A stretch of 64,000 nt of DNA from Rhodeus uyekii (GCA_037043235.1 JAWRVZ010000052.1:1735001-1799000); one strand, 5' to 3'. Positions 31,266 to 43,109 are shown, numbered from the stretch's first letter. Program-made: numbers and translations. Notes: generated by a model not told the origin, from the letters alone.

Positions 31266-31700
31266 GTATAGGTGCCATTCTTCTCACGATGTATCAAATG
31301 TATCTTCTGTTATAGCAGTGGTCCCCAACCCCCGGTCCGCGGAGCGTCAATGAAATGGTACCGGTCCGTGAGCTGCTGCGGCGATGTGACTATGGAGACG
31401 TTTGAACAGTCTCGCCTGCACTTGCGCTCACACCCCCCCCGTCAACAATCTCGAGCGGGCACCGGTCCGCGGCAAAATTATCACACGTTTACCGGTCCAC
31501 GGCACAAAAAAGGTTGGGGACCACTGTGTTATAGGAAGTATTCCCAATTTCGGTTGACATAATATATGCAGCCTAAAAATGTGTTGTATATGCCAGGTTA
31601 AAGAGATGTGATTTTAGTCTAGATTTAAACTGACAGAGTGTGTCTGCTTCCTAATTTACAGTAGGTGCTAATAGCCTGTCTTGTTGGCAAAGCCTTTTTA
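31266..31700 (-). repeat. L2-like LINE 3' region, split by a hAT MITE
   Basis: GTGCCATTCTTCT, then GCAGCCTAAAAATGTG, ATGCCAGGTTAAAGAG and AAACTGACAGAGTGTGTCTG match 44080-44285 of the LINE at 43537. The MITE at 31316-31526 sits inside and duplicates TGTTATAG. Confidence 0.8.
31316..31526. mobile_element. hAT MITE with 8-bp TSD TGTTATAG
   Basis: Perfect termini CAGTGGTCCCCAACC and GGTTGGGGACCACTG, with TGTTATAG at 31308-31315 and 31527-31534. It is 211 bp, without coding sequence. This is the best-preserved copy of the MITE family also found at 7787 and 13018. Confidence 0.96.
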
Positions 31701-32712
31701 GCGAATCTAAGCTCTAGGGAGATGGTGCGGGATTTATGCACCCGTTTAATCATGCGTTATGATAAACTGTACATTAATCGGCACCAAGGGGAATTTGTAT
31801 CAGACCAACTTATTGGTATAACTCAAAACTCTCTAACGATCTTTAAGGGATACTTGCATATGACTCTTTCATGGCTGGTCGTGAATTTGTGTGTGTGAGG
31901 AATTCCGCAATCTGGTCCGTGTTTGAATGCTTGCAGGGCGGGTCCGTTGGAATCTGCGGGAAGTTCAAATTTGGTTCTTTGTCTTGTAATGTCCTTTTAG
32001 AAAATGGCGCGCAGGAGGAGATCCGAGAATCCGCGCCAACGAAGAGTAGGAAAAAGAGAAGATGCAAGAGAGAGTGATCATTAGCTTTGCAGGCCCTTTT
32101 AAAGGAGTTCACGGAGCCCGCCTCCTTTTGTCGGAACGGCCAATCAGAGCGAAGGAACTATGAAGTGGGGAAGCGTTCTTTGCCTGCCTTATAAAATCAT
32201 TAACATGTTTTATGACCTTCTTAAGTTTGGGAGATTTTTGTGTTTTGGCACAAAAGGAATAGTTTGGTACATCTTAGTATGACGAAACACATATCATCAG
32301 TTTACAAACTCTAGGGGGAGCGTTTCAAGGCCAAGCATGAGGTGATTAGCTTTTGAATTAAAGGAAGGGCAGAGATTGACGTTGTTTTACATTAGTATTT
32401 ACTGATTATAGGCTTCTAAACTATCAACTTAAAGTCACATGGCACATTTGGGTGTTCTTTGGTATGAGTGTGTGTTTGTGTGTGAGGATGGGGGCCATTT
32501 TACGATGGTGTCCTTTGAAATGCAGAGGAGAGAGGGGTGAAGGAGAACGGTTTGTGTTTAAGAGGTGTTAAACTGTCAGTTCGTAGACTGGTTGGAGCCA
32601 TCTGTGAAAACAACTTTGATCAATCAAATAATGGATCCGATCGATCATTCATGAGCACCATCCATTCGCTACACCTTTTATACTAACTCTGCCCACCAAT
32701 GTCTCATTAAGA
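31701..32712. other. unassigned stretch
   Basis: Contains AATGGCGCGCAGGAGGAGATC-like GC-rich patches at 31990-32110 and a TTATAAAATC box near 32190. This might be an old LTR, but I found no paired boundaries. The short frames at 31665-32112 are featureless. Confidence 0.35.
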
Positions 32713-32717
32713 CCAAC

Positions 32718-33529
32718 TGTCAGGTTTGAGAGAGCGAGGACTCAGAGATGCGGGTGAAAAGGCTTTTAATACAAAACAAAACAAAACACAAACATAAACC
32801 ACCCCGAGGGGGGAAAAACAAGACCAGACTAGACTTGACTAAAAACTAGACTGAAGACTCGACTCGACTTAACAGGAAAGACTAAAGACTTGACTTGACT
32901 GGAAAAACTCAGGACAGGAACAGACATAGTAAAGACAATGACGCAACACAGAACAGCAGACAAAGACGGAATATATGGGGAGGACATGGGGAAATTAACA
33001 AGGAAAAACAGCTGAGAAAAATCAAACTAATGACAAAGAAACAAGACCGGCGGGGTAACAGACAAGACATGAACATGCAGACAATTAACCAAAGACGACG
33101 CGCAGCTGGTGACAACCAAACTGCGCATGACAAAACACAACAAGAAACGAACGCGGCCGATGGGACGCGAACTGCGTGCCAAACATAAACACACGGACGA
33201 GAGGAGGCGCGGCTCGCGCAATGCTTGAAACCGCGCCCACCCACATAATGTAGAGCTCGCAAGACCAGTAATCATCTGTTCCCACGAGCTCACGACAAGG
33301 ACGAACTCACGAGTTATGAATGCCCGAATCCCGATCCAAAACCGAAACTGAACCAGACCAAAGTATCGGGACCGGACACTCGCACAAAAGACGTCACAGA
33401 CAAGCGCGCGCGGCTCGAATCCTCGACGCCGTGCGCACACACACCAAACACGAGAGATAACGGTAGTGTCAGAGCTCTGCCACACAACCAAGAAATTACT
33501 ACTAGACCGAATGTGGGAGAACCCTGACA
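32718..33529 (-). mobile_element. solo LTR (812 bp), TSD CCAAC
   Basis: Ends TGTCAGGTTTG and AACCCTGACA are flanked by CCAAC at 32713-32717 and 33530-33534. The minus strand carries ATTAAAAGCC near its 3' end (32760-32770). The several overlapping open frames inside (32895-33188, 32909-33262, 33027-33536) are GC-rich chance frames. No gag or pol nearby. Confidence 0.85.
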
Positions 33530-33534
33530 CCAAC

Positions 33535-34921
33535 AATTACAAAAGAAACTTGTCTGTTAATATGAGCAGTGGAAAAAGTAGACCAGTTCACACCAAAGGC
33601 AATAACTATGATGATAACTCTAATCTTTAATAATCATTCTAATTATGTGAAAATAGGGAAGTACACACTACATATATAACGATAACAACAAGGACATTAT
33701 AATTCGGAAGCACTTTCAGAAGGTTTTTTTTTTCAAGCTGATGAACTGAACAATCTTATTACTGAACTCAAAACCATGGATCCTTTTCAGACCTCCAAAG
33801 CCATCTTTACTGATCAGCATGTTCAGTAGCCCATATTTGGGTTTGAGGTACATGTTAAGACTTTAGGGATGGGGCAAGTTAGACCCAAATAAGGCAGCCT
33901 CCATTTATTTTGATCAAATAATTTACACCACACTGAATATTGTTTTACTGAAAACTGTTTTATAAAGTATAATTAGCATCTAACAATATTTACACTTGGA
34001 GCAAGTCAAGTCAAGTCACCTTTACTTATATAACGCTTTTTACAATACAGATTGTTTCAAAGCAGCAAAGAAAGAAAAATGGTTCATAGCACTTAATGTA
34101 AACTATCTATACTGTAACCACACATAGACACTGCCAATAATCCTTGGAGTCAAATCCTCACCTATTTGTTCAAATTAAAGTATAGATGACAAGGAATAGT
34201 TTCAACCTTTAGGGACTGCTTTCCAATCTTAGAAAATCGAAATGTGGATCAAATATCTGGCTACGACAAACAGATACATAATCAAATTCTGACATGGTAA
34301 AGCATTTAAAAGTCACATTCTTGCTTTTTCATCTCTTATTTATTCAGTCTCTGATGTTGTGTGTATTAGAGGTTTGGGCCACACAGATATTTTGCAACAC
34401 TTATTTACCTAATTAACTCAAGCAATAATAGCATATCTAATTAATTGCATGGTGCGCAAGTGCTTGGTCAACATAAATATCATAGACCAATTTTTTTGCA
34501 GAAGAAAGCTTGCATTTTAATGCTGGACAACAAGTCTGGGTTTGAAACTTAAATACCTGCAGTGGCATTTTACCATATACTGTATATTATTTATTTTTTT
34601 TGATGGAAAGAAAAATGCATGATTAATCATAGAAAGCACAGGGGTTAAATAGAGGGTATGTTTACACAAAAATTACGCTAAAAATCAGAAACTTTTTTTT
34701 CCTTTGCATTTTTCACATGCAGACAACACTATTGTTAAATCGATCTGCAAAAATAACTAAAAACACTATACTATGAATGTCATGGTTGATATTGGTATAA
34801 CTTTCAAAAATGTCAGACTGTCAAAGTGCCATCATTGTGCACATGACAGATCAAAACGCATAAAAATATTGTGCTTTTTTAAATTTGTGTTAACAGCCCC
34901 AGATAGCAAACAGAGGAACTA
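33535..34921. other. unassigned, with one L2 LINE tail
   Basis: 34003-34095 (AAGTCAAGTCAAGTCACC, TATAACGCTTTTTACAATAC) is the 3' end of an L2-like LINE on the minus strand. Everything else is AT-rich and unrecognised. Confidence 0.5.
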
Positions 34922-35107
34922 CAGTGGAGTTCACTTATCTCGAGTCACGGTTAACTCGCCAATCCTATTATGTCGACATTTTTGAAGTGGAACTGCCAAA
35001 CTCCCTATTTGTCTTAGTATTTTCTTGTGGGTTATGTTGAAATCTTTTACGTCACCAAAATCTAATATATCGAGCACAAAAGAGGGACAAATTCGCCACT
35101 TCGCATT

Positions 35108-35285
35108 TGTCACGATCGGGAAACAGGAGGACTCAAGTGCAGGGTGAAGGAATTGAATATGACAATAGGTACATAAACAAACATAACAAAAGAAATACCC
35201 ACAATGGGGATGGAAAAAGAAGGCCGACGTGATAAAGCAAATGTACGAGAATCCAGAAGTCTTTGATCCAGAAGACATATGCATT
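35108..35285 (-). repeat. scrap of an LTR retrotransposon end
   Basis: TGTCACGATCGGGAAACAGG followed by AGGACTCAAGTGCAGGG resembles the 3' end of a minus-strand LTR. No matching second end was found, so it may be truncated. Confidence 0.35.
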
Positions 35286-35799
35286 TTACATATGCCTTTT
35301 GTTGTTAGCAAACATATACACAGTACAGTGTATGTAATTTTTTTTTTTAGATGAATGCCAATTGCTTCAAACAAATAAATCACGGCAGCACTGTTATGTA
35401 AAAAGACACCAAAAACACAAGCATGTAATTGTCATTTAATAACTCACATCATGTACATCAATACATTTTAATTTTAATTTTTCTTTCTTGCGAGGGTTGT
35501 TGTCTTTGGCTCTGACAGTTGGCGCTCCGCGCTTGCACTATCACTCTGAAAGCTCCTCTCATCTCATTCGCTCTTCTCATCTCATTCGACATGCTTCTTA
35601 AAGGGACGAACTGCAGAACATCTTCTGATTCTGACTTGTGTTTGTTTTCTTATTGTGTGAATTTCGCGCACAAGCACTGTGTACCGAGCCTGAACAGTTA
35701 TGATAATTGACGTTATGCGAACAACATTTGAAATTCAAAACAGTTCATCAATCTATGAGTGAGGGTTATGCCAACGATTTTTTACACAAAACCTGCTGG

Positions 35800-36158
35800 T
35801 GTCACAGTCGCATCACGTCTGTCACTTCCGGGTTTCCCCGTGTCTCCCCATTACTTCCCACGCCTGTCTTGTTAGTTAATTACCCGATTAGTTTGCCAGC
35901 TGTCTGTAATCTCCTCATGTATTTAAACCCTCATGTTACCCTTTGTCTTTGTCGGTTATCGTCAGTGTTCATGGGTATACTTAGTGTGTGGATGTTGCTC
36001 CAAGTTCTCCATGTGTTCTGAGTTTTGCACCCCCGTGTGCCGTTTATGTTGAGTATTTAAAGTGTTTTTGTTTCTCCGTTTCGTTATTAAAAGCCTGAGT
36101 GTTGCTGCAGAGCTGTCTCCTCTTCTCTCCGCATCACACACCAGCCTAGACCGTAACA
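35800..36158 (+). mobile_element. solo LTR (359 bp), TSD GCTGG
   Basis: Ends TGTCACAGTCG and GACCGTAACA are flanked by GCTGG at 35795-35799 and 36159-36163. TATTTAAA at 35920-35927 is followed about 30 bp later by GTCGGTTATCG at 35951, very close to the GTCGGTTCTCG start of the element at 28908. TTATTAAAAGCC near 36086 is the polyadenylation region. It is probably a relative of that family. Confidence 0.88.
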
Positions 36159-36310
36159 GCTGGGTATATGAGTGTGCGGATTATCTGTGTCTGCGGGTTA
36201 TATGTGGGAAAATCTGTAATATATGTTATATCGGTTGTCTCGGCTTTATCGGTTATCTCAATGCTTTTTTGCAACCCCCGAGGCCATCGACATAACCAAA
36301 CTCCACTGTA

Positions 36311-37535
36311 TTTGTAAGCCTCTAGCATTGTTCTACTGACAAAAAGCACCAAAGTAATATCACTAGTGTCACAAGGAATTACAACGTCTAAAATGATCTT
36401 AAATATTATATATAGCATTTGCTTAACCCCTTGTAATTCCATGCAAAGAAAATAACTTTTGAAAATCTTTTAACTTAATAAATCAACATTTCAAAGTGAT
36501 CCATATCTGTAATAAAAGTTTTCCATAAATGCTCAGAGTAATTTAAATTTAGGACTTGTTGTTTGACTTACACGGGACGTGTAAAGAAGAGAATGGCATT
36601 TTACTGTCCCATTAAATTTGACAACAGTTTCAAAAAGGCTAAGCCACCTCTGGGAAGCAAGTTTGTCAAGATAGCACTGAGGGGAGGAAAGAAAATGCAA
36701 AGTCATTACAAATTGTTCTGCCCCATTATAAGCTTTTAGGTCCCATCATTTCTAATACTTGAGTTTAAAGGCGGATGTGTGTGGAGATGAAGTCTCATGC
36801 ATATTTATGCATTTGTGATTGTCTTCCAGTTTCATTTCATGTGATTTCCAAACAGCTCAGAAAATATAGTTTAAGCTTGAGCTTTAGAAGTTTTGACTTC
36901 CTCCCACAAACTGGCAAAATCTTAATTTCTCAAACTACATTTTTGGTCTTAAAAGGAATAAATTACCCAAATCAGCAATTTGCTCATTACAACACTGCTG
37001 CAAGCAATACACCTTACATTATATAGTCATGACGTGTTTAGTAGCAGCACATGATGAAGAAGATAAAAATATTTAACTTCAGGAACTTAATTTAAATTCA
37101 GGAGTAGAGTTATAACAGAGGCACAATAACAATGTTAACAAGAACTGACCAGGAATGACTGAAACACAGGGTATATAATCCATGAATTTCACTCAAGGAC
37201 CATCAATAAACAGGGAATGGCTTGATGAAGGGATTTAAACCAGTTTAGTAAAAAGAACTGCACTATCGGGGTAGTGTGTTTGGTAGGCAAGGTCCATGAA
37301 CTCACTTGTCTGATCCTTGAGGGAGTGATCATCTTAGGTGCAGAAGAGAAGGTGAAAAAATCCATATTAAATCCTCTTTCCATCCTCACTCATTCTAAGG
37401 TAAGTTTTTCTGTCACATGTTGTGTGGTAGAAGCGCAAAATTATGACAAGAAGACAGAAATATCCATATTTACTTACCTTCACAACACTTAGGAACACTG
37501 GAGAAAAGCACAATATATTAATGAGAACTAAAGAG
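36311..37535. other. unassigned stretch
   Basis: AT-rich, with short featureless frames (36775-37026, 37274-37492). No element boundaries seen. Confidence 0.4.
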
Positions 37536-37952
37536 AAGTCAAGTCAAGTCAAGTCAAGTCACCTTTACTTATATAGCGCTTTTTACAATGCAGATTGTTT
37601 CAAAGCAGCTTTACAGTGGTCACATGAAAACATTATAAACAAAGTTTGTTTGGCTGAACGGCAGCCTTAAAAGAGCAGGCGAATTAATACAATTGATGAA
37701 TATTAAGTGCTAAGTTATGATTATTGATCGATTTGATTGATTGATAGTTTGATTTTTCTATTGATAATTCAAGTCTAATATTAAGTCTAATTTGGTCCGA
37801 TTGGAGATGGGTTCATGATCTACACAGGGGAGGGTTTAGTAGAGTCACGGTCTCTGCAGACAATTGGATATGGCCCGGATCCGGCTGACCATGGTAACCT
37901 CGGAATAAACAGAGACCAATATCAGCGTAGATGCCATTCTTCTTCTGATGTT
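37536..37952 (-). repeat. L2-like LINE 3' end fragment
   Basis: Starts with the (AAGTC)n tail at 37536, matches 43537-43700 and then 43905-44095 of the full-length LINE, and ends at CTTCTTCTGATGT. A piece equivalent to 43700-43860 is missing. The copy is 5' truncated. Confidence 0.85.
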
Positions 37953-38048
37953 CTGCCTGTCTTGACCTCTCGCCTGGATTACCGACTACGATTGTTCTCT
38001 GTTTGCCCTGACTTTGTGCCCGCACAACCATTCTTAATAAAGACATAG
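37953..38048 (+). repeat. LTR fragment related to the solo LTR at 25980
   Basis: CGCCTGGATTACCGACTACG through CATTCTTAATAAAGACAT is the plus-strand counterpart of 26022-26120. It directly abuts the L2 fragment. Confidence 0.65.
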
Positions 38049-38707
38049 CATTTATGATCGCCAGACACTATTGGATATAAAAAAAATCATTTTTGAAACA
38101 ACACAATACGGAACTAGGATGTCACGCTTGGAAACCATGCGAGAACCTAGTGTCCGACATTCCAGAATTCCTGTGCCGGTGCCCCCGTGATCTCACACAG
38201 AGGAAGCGCCGAAGGCGACGTGGCAGACGCGGAGGGGTAATTGTCAGGCTAAAGGCTTGACCGCCGTCGCGGTGCCGATATCAAGACATGGAATGCCGTC
38301 CCTAGCCGCTTTGCGGTTTACTGGTTGCCGGACAGTTCATCGCGCTGGCTTCGTCTGGTTGACCCTGGTCTACCTGATCCTCCGATCTGGCCTCAACAAC
38401 ACTCTTCTCCACAGATCAGTCTAAGACCTTACCGTCAAGGAGGCGTCTCATCTGTCAACCTTTGCCCATTGAGTAAAACACCAGTCTTACGCAACATCAT
38501 CGAAACCGCATCAATGCGCGTTCCATTGTCAACAAAACTTTTATACTCAGTGACTTCATCTCCATTCATAAGCTGAATTTCTTGTTCATCACTGAAACGT
38601 GGACAAAGGTAGGAGACTTAAGCCCTTTTACCGAGCTGGTCCCAGCTGACTATTCTTTTTACAACTAACCTCGACCTTCTGGGAGAGGCGGCGGGCTAGC
38701 TGTCATT

Positions 38708-39403
38708 ATGAGGAAGACTATTAGACCTCGGTGTCGACTATTACCGACCACCGTGTTCAACAGTTTTGAAGTCCAACTTTTACAAGTTGACTGGTCTGGA
38801 CCGGTTGCCATAGCAACAATCTATCGGCCACCACACTCAACAAAAGACTTTCTGAACGAATTTTTGGAGTTTGTAGGAGATTTTATTACTAAATTTGATC
38901 ATATACTGTTGTTAGGAGATTTTAATATTCATGTGTGCTGTCTCTCGAAACCACTATCAAAAGAGTTCCTGGACATTATTGACTCTTTTAACTTGCTTCA
39001 GTGGTCTAAGCGTCCAACACACATCCATGGTCATATACTGGATTTAGTACTGTCGTATGGGTTGTCTATAACTGATATCTGTGTCGTTGAATCTCTTATT
39101 TCGGATCATTTTCCTGTTATGTTTCATCTGTCTCTACCGCAACTTTCTCAGAAATTAGTTCCTGACACAAAGCATGTACGTTTTTATTCATCTCAATTCT
39201 GCGAAGATTTTATCAGACTATTTAATGAGGTCTGTACTTCCATGACTCTTGAGTCTGAACTACCTGACTTAGATGCAGACCAACATTTTAATGTCTTAAG
39301 TATGGCGTGGCTTGATATTTTAAACAGAACTGCACCTTTTAGGGTGTATAAACCAAAAACAAAATTAGGTCCTTGGATGAACCAAAATATTGGTACTTTA
39401 TAG
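38708..39403 (+). pseudogene. LINE endonuclease domain
   Basis: The 231-aa frame has NSFEVQLL, IATIYRPP, LLLGDFNIHVC (catalytic Asp and Asn kept), RPTHIHGHILDLVLS and LISDHFPV (catalytic Asp-His). The N-terminal blocks with FITETWTKV lie upstream at about 38570-38610 in another frame, so a frameshift lies between them. The domain nicks target DNA. The frame ends at 39403 with a stop and is continued by the frame at 39390. Confidence 0.88.
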
Positions 39404-39917
39404 TACTTATAATACTTTGAGACAAGCATGCAGGAAAGCGGAAAGAAAATGGAAAAATGACAAATTGCAAATCTCTTATGAAATCTTAAAAAATGCTTTG
39501 TCTTTGTATCAGCGAGCTGTCAAGAAAGCCAAGGCAAAATATGTTTCAGACATGATCACCAAACACCATCATACTCCGAAAATGTTTTCTGTTATAAATT
39601 CAGTGCTACACCCCCCTGTAAACCACATTTCAGACCCTTCTGCTGCACTATGTGAGGCTTTTTTGCATTTTTTCAGTGATAAAATCATACTCTTAAAGGG
39701 CCAGCCAAAGGTGGTAGATGTTGACATGTTTGAACATGTCAACACATCAGCGTCTTGGCTCAACTTTGATAGTGTCTCATTACAACAAATCAAGGAAGTA
39801 ATTGCCAATCTTAAACCCTCTGTGTGTCCTAATGATGTAATCCATCCGAGATACTTCAAACAAATAGTGGACTTTGTCGGTCCAGGGCTGGTGTCATTTT
39901 TAAATAAAAGCCTTTAA
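39390..39917 (+). pseudogene. LINE endonuclease-RT linker
   Basis: The frame opens with LRQACRKAERKWK (a block common to these LINEs just after the endonuclease) and continues through FLHFFSDKI and NLKPSVCPNDVIHPRYFK. It ends at a stop at 39915-39917, 20 bp before the RT frame at 39937. No catalytic residue. Confidence 0.8.
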
Positions 39918-39936
39918 ACTGGGTCTGTTCCAGAAA

Positions 39937-40857
39937 ATGGCCACTGTTACACCTGTACTAAAGAAACCCTCACTCAACACTACTATTTTTACAAATTTTC
40001 GCCCGATTTCCACCTTACCTTTTATTTCAAAAGTATTAGAAAAGACAGTTCTTATACAACTTCAAGCTTTCCAAATGGATATGATTTTTGAAGAATTTCA
40101 ATCTGGTTTTAAGACTCGACACAGTACTGAAACTGCCTTATTAAAAGTTCTTAATGATATTTTAATTTCTACAGATGCAGGTAGTTCAGTAGTTTTAGTT
40201 ATGTTAGACCTATCCTCTGCCTTCGATACCATCGATAACAATATTTTAATCTCCAGATTAATATCTTGTGTGGGCCTAGGAGGAATGGTTTTAAAATGGT
40301 TCAAGTCTTTTTTAACAAATAGAAAGTTCACGGTTAGATTAGGAAACATCACCTCTCCTTCAGAAAACCTGACCTGTGGAGTGCCACAAGGCTCTGTTTT
40401 ATAACCAGCTCTTTTTTCACTATATATGCTCCCCCTGGGTGATATTTTTAGGAAACGTGGAGTGTTGTTCCATTGTTATGCTGACGACACACAAATTTAT
40501 TTTCCTGTTGCAGGGAACGATCAAACTGCTCTTAAATCACTATTTACATGTTTAGAGGAAGTAAAATGTTGGCTCTCAAAAAATTTCCTGTCCTTGAATG
40601 CAGATAAAACTGAGGTTATTGTCTTTGGCCCTTGTACTTCAAAGAGTAACCAGATCAATCTGGGAAGTCTTCAGCCTTTTATCTCTCCCACTGTGAGGAA
40701 CTTGAGTGTGGAGTTCGACAATTCTCTCACTTTTAATAAACACATTAGCTCCTTGATTAGCTCAAGCTTCTTCCAGCTTCGCTTACTTGCAAAAATTAAA
40801 CCTTTTTTACCAGAGAGGTCTTTGGAAGTTGCAATCCATGCCCTTACTACGGAATAG
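39937..40857 (+). pseudogene. LINE reverse transcriptase
   Basis: Two frames in the same phase (39937-40404 and 40426-40857) are separated by a stop at 40402-40404. NFRPISTLPFISKVLEK, LDLSSAFDTIDN (catalytic Asp), CGVPQGSVL, then [11 protein letters not shown] (catalytic pair) and FLSLNADKTEVIVFGP appear in order. One nonsense change in the motif after GVPQGSVL appears to be the main break. It would prime cDNA on nicked DNA if whole. Confidence 0.9.
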
Positions 40858-40871
40858 CGAAGTCTCCGATT

Positions 40872-41285
40872 ATGCGTTTACAAGTAGTTCAAAATGCAGC
40901 AGCACGGTTTCTGAAAGGTTGTAAAATATACACACACGTCACCCCCCTCTTGAAGGAATTGGCTACCAGTTGGCTACCAGTTAAATACAGAATTGATTTA
41001 AAAATTTTACTCTTAGTCTACAAATCTTTACATAATCAAGCACCAAGCTATTTGACCAGTGTTCTCCGGCCTTATAATCCATCACGTAGCCTAAGGTCTG
41101 GAGTTCAAAACCTGCTGGAAATCCCTAGAACCCGGCTGAAGAGCCGTGGTGATAGAGCGTTTTCTGTGGCTGGTCCGACCTTATGGAACAGTCTTCCCAA
41201 CAACATAAGAGCAGCTTCTACTCTCTCCACATTCAAATCCAGCCTCAAAACACATCTCTTTTCATTGGCTTTTAATATTTTATAA
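40872..41285 (+). pseudogene. LINE ORF2 C-terminal region
   Basis: RLQVVQNAAARFLKGCK, a WLPVKYRIDLKILLLVYK stretch, and SRGDRAFSVAGPTLWNSLP up to LKTHLFSLAF are the usual C-terminus of L2/CR1-type ORF2. A short in-frame repeat (TSWLPV after ATSWL, from GGCTACCAGTT twice at 40961-40982) is odd. The terminal stop is at 41283-41285. Confidence 0.85.
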
Positions 41286-41411
41286 TGTCTTGTTTTGTTT
41301 TCTTGTCTGTTTTCTTTTAACTATTTTAGCTACTTAAATGTAAAGCACTTTGGTCCGCCTTGTGGCTGTTTTTAAATGTGCTATACAAATAAACTTGAAC
41401 TTGAACTTGAA

Positions 41412-42194
41412 CTATTTAATCAACCGAACGAGGGGTGTATCTCTCTGTTAGTGTTACTGGACCTTAGTGCTGCATTTGATATAATCGACCACAAAGTCCT
41501 TCTGAATAGACTCGAAAATTGTGTTGGCATTAGTGGAATTGCATTAGCATGGTTCAAATCATACTTATCTGACCGTTATCAGTTTGTAGCAGTAAATGAG
41601 GAGATGTCATATCAATCACAGGTTCAGTATGGAGTTCCTCAAGGTTCAGTACTAGGACTGTTGCTTTTCACCCTGTACATGCTTCCTTTGGGTGCAATTA
41701 TTAGGAAGCATGGCATTAGCTTTCACTATGAAAGAATGGCATCTACGCTGATGTTGGTCTCTGTTTATTCCGAGGTTGCCATGGTCAGCCGAATACGGGC
41801 TGTGTCCAGATCGGGGACCTGCACCTGGATACAAGCACAACACAGCCCTGAAGTGTCTGCGGAGACCGTGATTCAACTAGACCCTCCCCTGTGACGATCA
41901 TGAACCCATCCCCAACCGGACCAAACTGGACTTAATATTGGACTTGAAATGTTGTCAATATAATAATCATGCACTGTTTGGCTGTTGGCCAGAGGAGAAC
42001 TGGTCCCCCAACTGAGCCTGGTGTCTCCCAAGGTTTTTTCTCCATTCCATTCTTCACTCATTCCGTCACCTGCTGGAGTTTTGGTTCCTTGCTGCTGTCA
42101 CCTATGGCTTGCTCAGTTGGGGAAACTTAACACTTAAAATTCATAAATTGTATTGATTCGCCTGCTCTTTTGGGGCTTCTGTTCAGCCAAACAG
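41412..42194 (+). pseudogene. internally deleted L2 copy (RT piece joined to 3' UTR)
   Basis: 41430-41735 encodes part of RT ([37 protein letters not shown]), nearly the same as the LINE at 44393-45508. It then jumps at about 41735 to the 3' region equivalent to 44090-43660 and ends near 42194 without a tail. It abuts the tail of the preceding LINE. Confidence 0.85.
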
Positions 42195-42787
42195 TGGACG
42201 TAACCACCCTCGAGCGTGTTTTCCGTCCAGGCAAGGGGGAAAATGAATCTGCCAGAGAAGGGCTGAGATAGGGCAAAGCCCGTCTCAACCCCGTGATCAG
42301 ATCAGGATGTAGATCTCTGCTGTGCTTCAGAAGAAGCAGGACCGGAGCCCTGAGGAATGCGAGCCTGTGCGGCGTGTTGGCAACTGCCATGCAGGAGCGA
42401 ACGAAAGCTGTTTACAACGCTGACAGTCAGCGCCCTCGCTTGCCATTCAAGCATGCTCCACATCCAAACAGACAAAACAATGAAGAATCCCTGCCAGAAA
42501 TGTAATGCAGTTTGGGAAAACACATGCTTTAAGCCTACTGAGCCATCTTTCCCTTTTTTAATGTGGAAAGCACTTTTCTTTAAAACTAGATTAGGGAGTT
42601 CACACGCACATACAGCCAGCGCACACACTCTCAACCATTACAGAATACTAACTGAAAACACTCAAAGCTGCCTCTTCGAGTTTTCAGTGCACCTTTATCA
42701 TCTTAATTCATGACATCATCCTTTCAATCAATTCAATAGTGCTTCATGAGACGATATTGTGACTGCTCAACTGAGAACTCCCACAAG
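42195..42787 (-). pseudogene. DIRS relic: gag start and right terminus
   Basis: 42230-42300 (GGGCAAAGCCCGTCTC) matches 22440-22460 of the intact DIRS. 42560-42620 (TTTCTTTAAAACTAGATTAGG, GAGTTCACACG) matches 22785-22815, and 42700-42770 (CATGACATCATC, GTGCTTCATGAGAC) matches the right ITR near 22915-22985. Frames are broken. The right tip is cut off near 42787; a possible continuation lies at 54935-54990. Confidence 0.7.
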
Positions 42788-42791
42788 AAGA

Positions 42792-42926
42792 TTTTGTGAT
42801 CCACTGAACCCCTAATAATAAACTTAATGCAACGCTGCACAGATTGATCACTGTCTGACTTGAGGCAGTACATGCCAGTACGAAACCTATTTCTAAGGAC
42901 ATAAGAGTTTATAGTTGGTATTTTCA
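42792..42926. repeat. 135-bp block, also present at 55270-55405
   Basis: TTTTGTGATCCACTGAACCC through GAGTTTATA(G/T)TTGGTATTT is almost identical in the two places and in the same orientation. The minus strand is open over the whole block (RNRFRTGMYCLKSDSDQ, VQRCIKFIIRGSVDHK). I do not recognise the protein. It could be an exon-like piece or an unnamed repeat. Confidence 0.75.
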
Positions 42927-43109
42927 ATGAAGTGAAGCTGCAAACATTACACAACAAATTGTTCTACAAGTCTGTGGGAAGCATTGCTATTAATTTGCAA
43001 TGTATAAAATAATTGATACCGTATATATTGTCACACAAGCCTTATGAGAATATTCTATAAATTATGCAATTAAGTAAGAACATATAAAAGCACGTGCAAA
43101 TTGACACAA

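Larger units (their letters stand above)
34922..36308. mobile_element. pogo/Tigger-like TIR element (non-autonomous), TA TSD
   Basis: The left end CAGTGGAGTTCACTTATCTC and the right end (reverse complement CAGTGGAGTTTGGTTATGTC) are imperfect inverted repeats. TA lies on both sides (34920-34921 and 36309-36310). The CAGTGGA...TTAT terminus and TA duplication fit pogo/Tigger elements. No transposase is visible. A solo LTR (35800-36158) and an LTR-retrotransposon scrap (35108-35280) lie inside. Confidence 0.7.
38100..41411 (+). mobile_element. L2-like LINE (plus strand), broken ORF2
   Basis: A 5' part with a basic stretch (RKRRRRRGRRGGV, near 38200-38240) is followed by endonuclease, RT and a 3' end AAAGCACTTTGGTCC, TGTGCTATACAAATAAAC and a (TTGAAC)n tail at 41394-41411. 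No ORF1 is seen upstream, so the copy is probably 5' truncated near 38100. Several frameshifts and stops break ORF2. Confidence 0.85.

Noticed and set aside
33027..33536. 169-aa ORF on the minus strand
   Set aside because: Inside the solo LTR 32718-33529; no domain or matching copy as protein.
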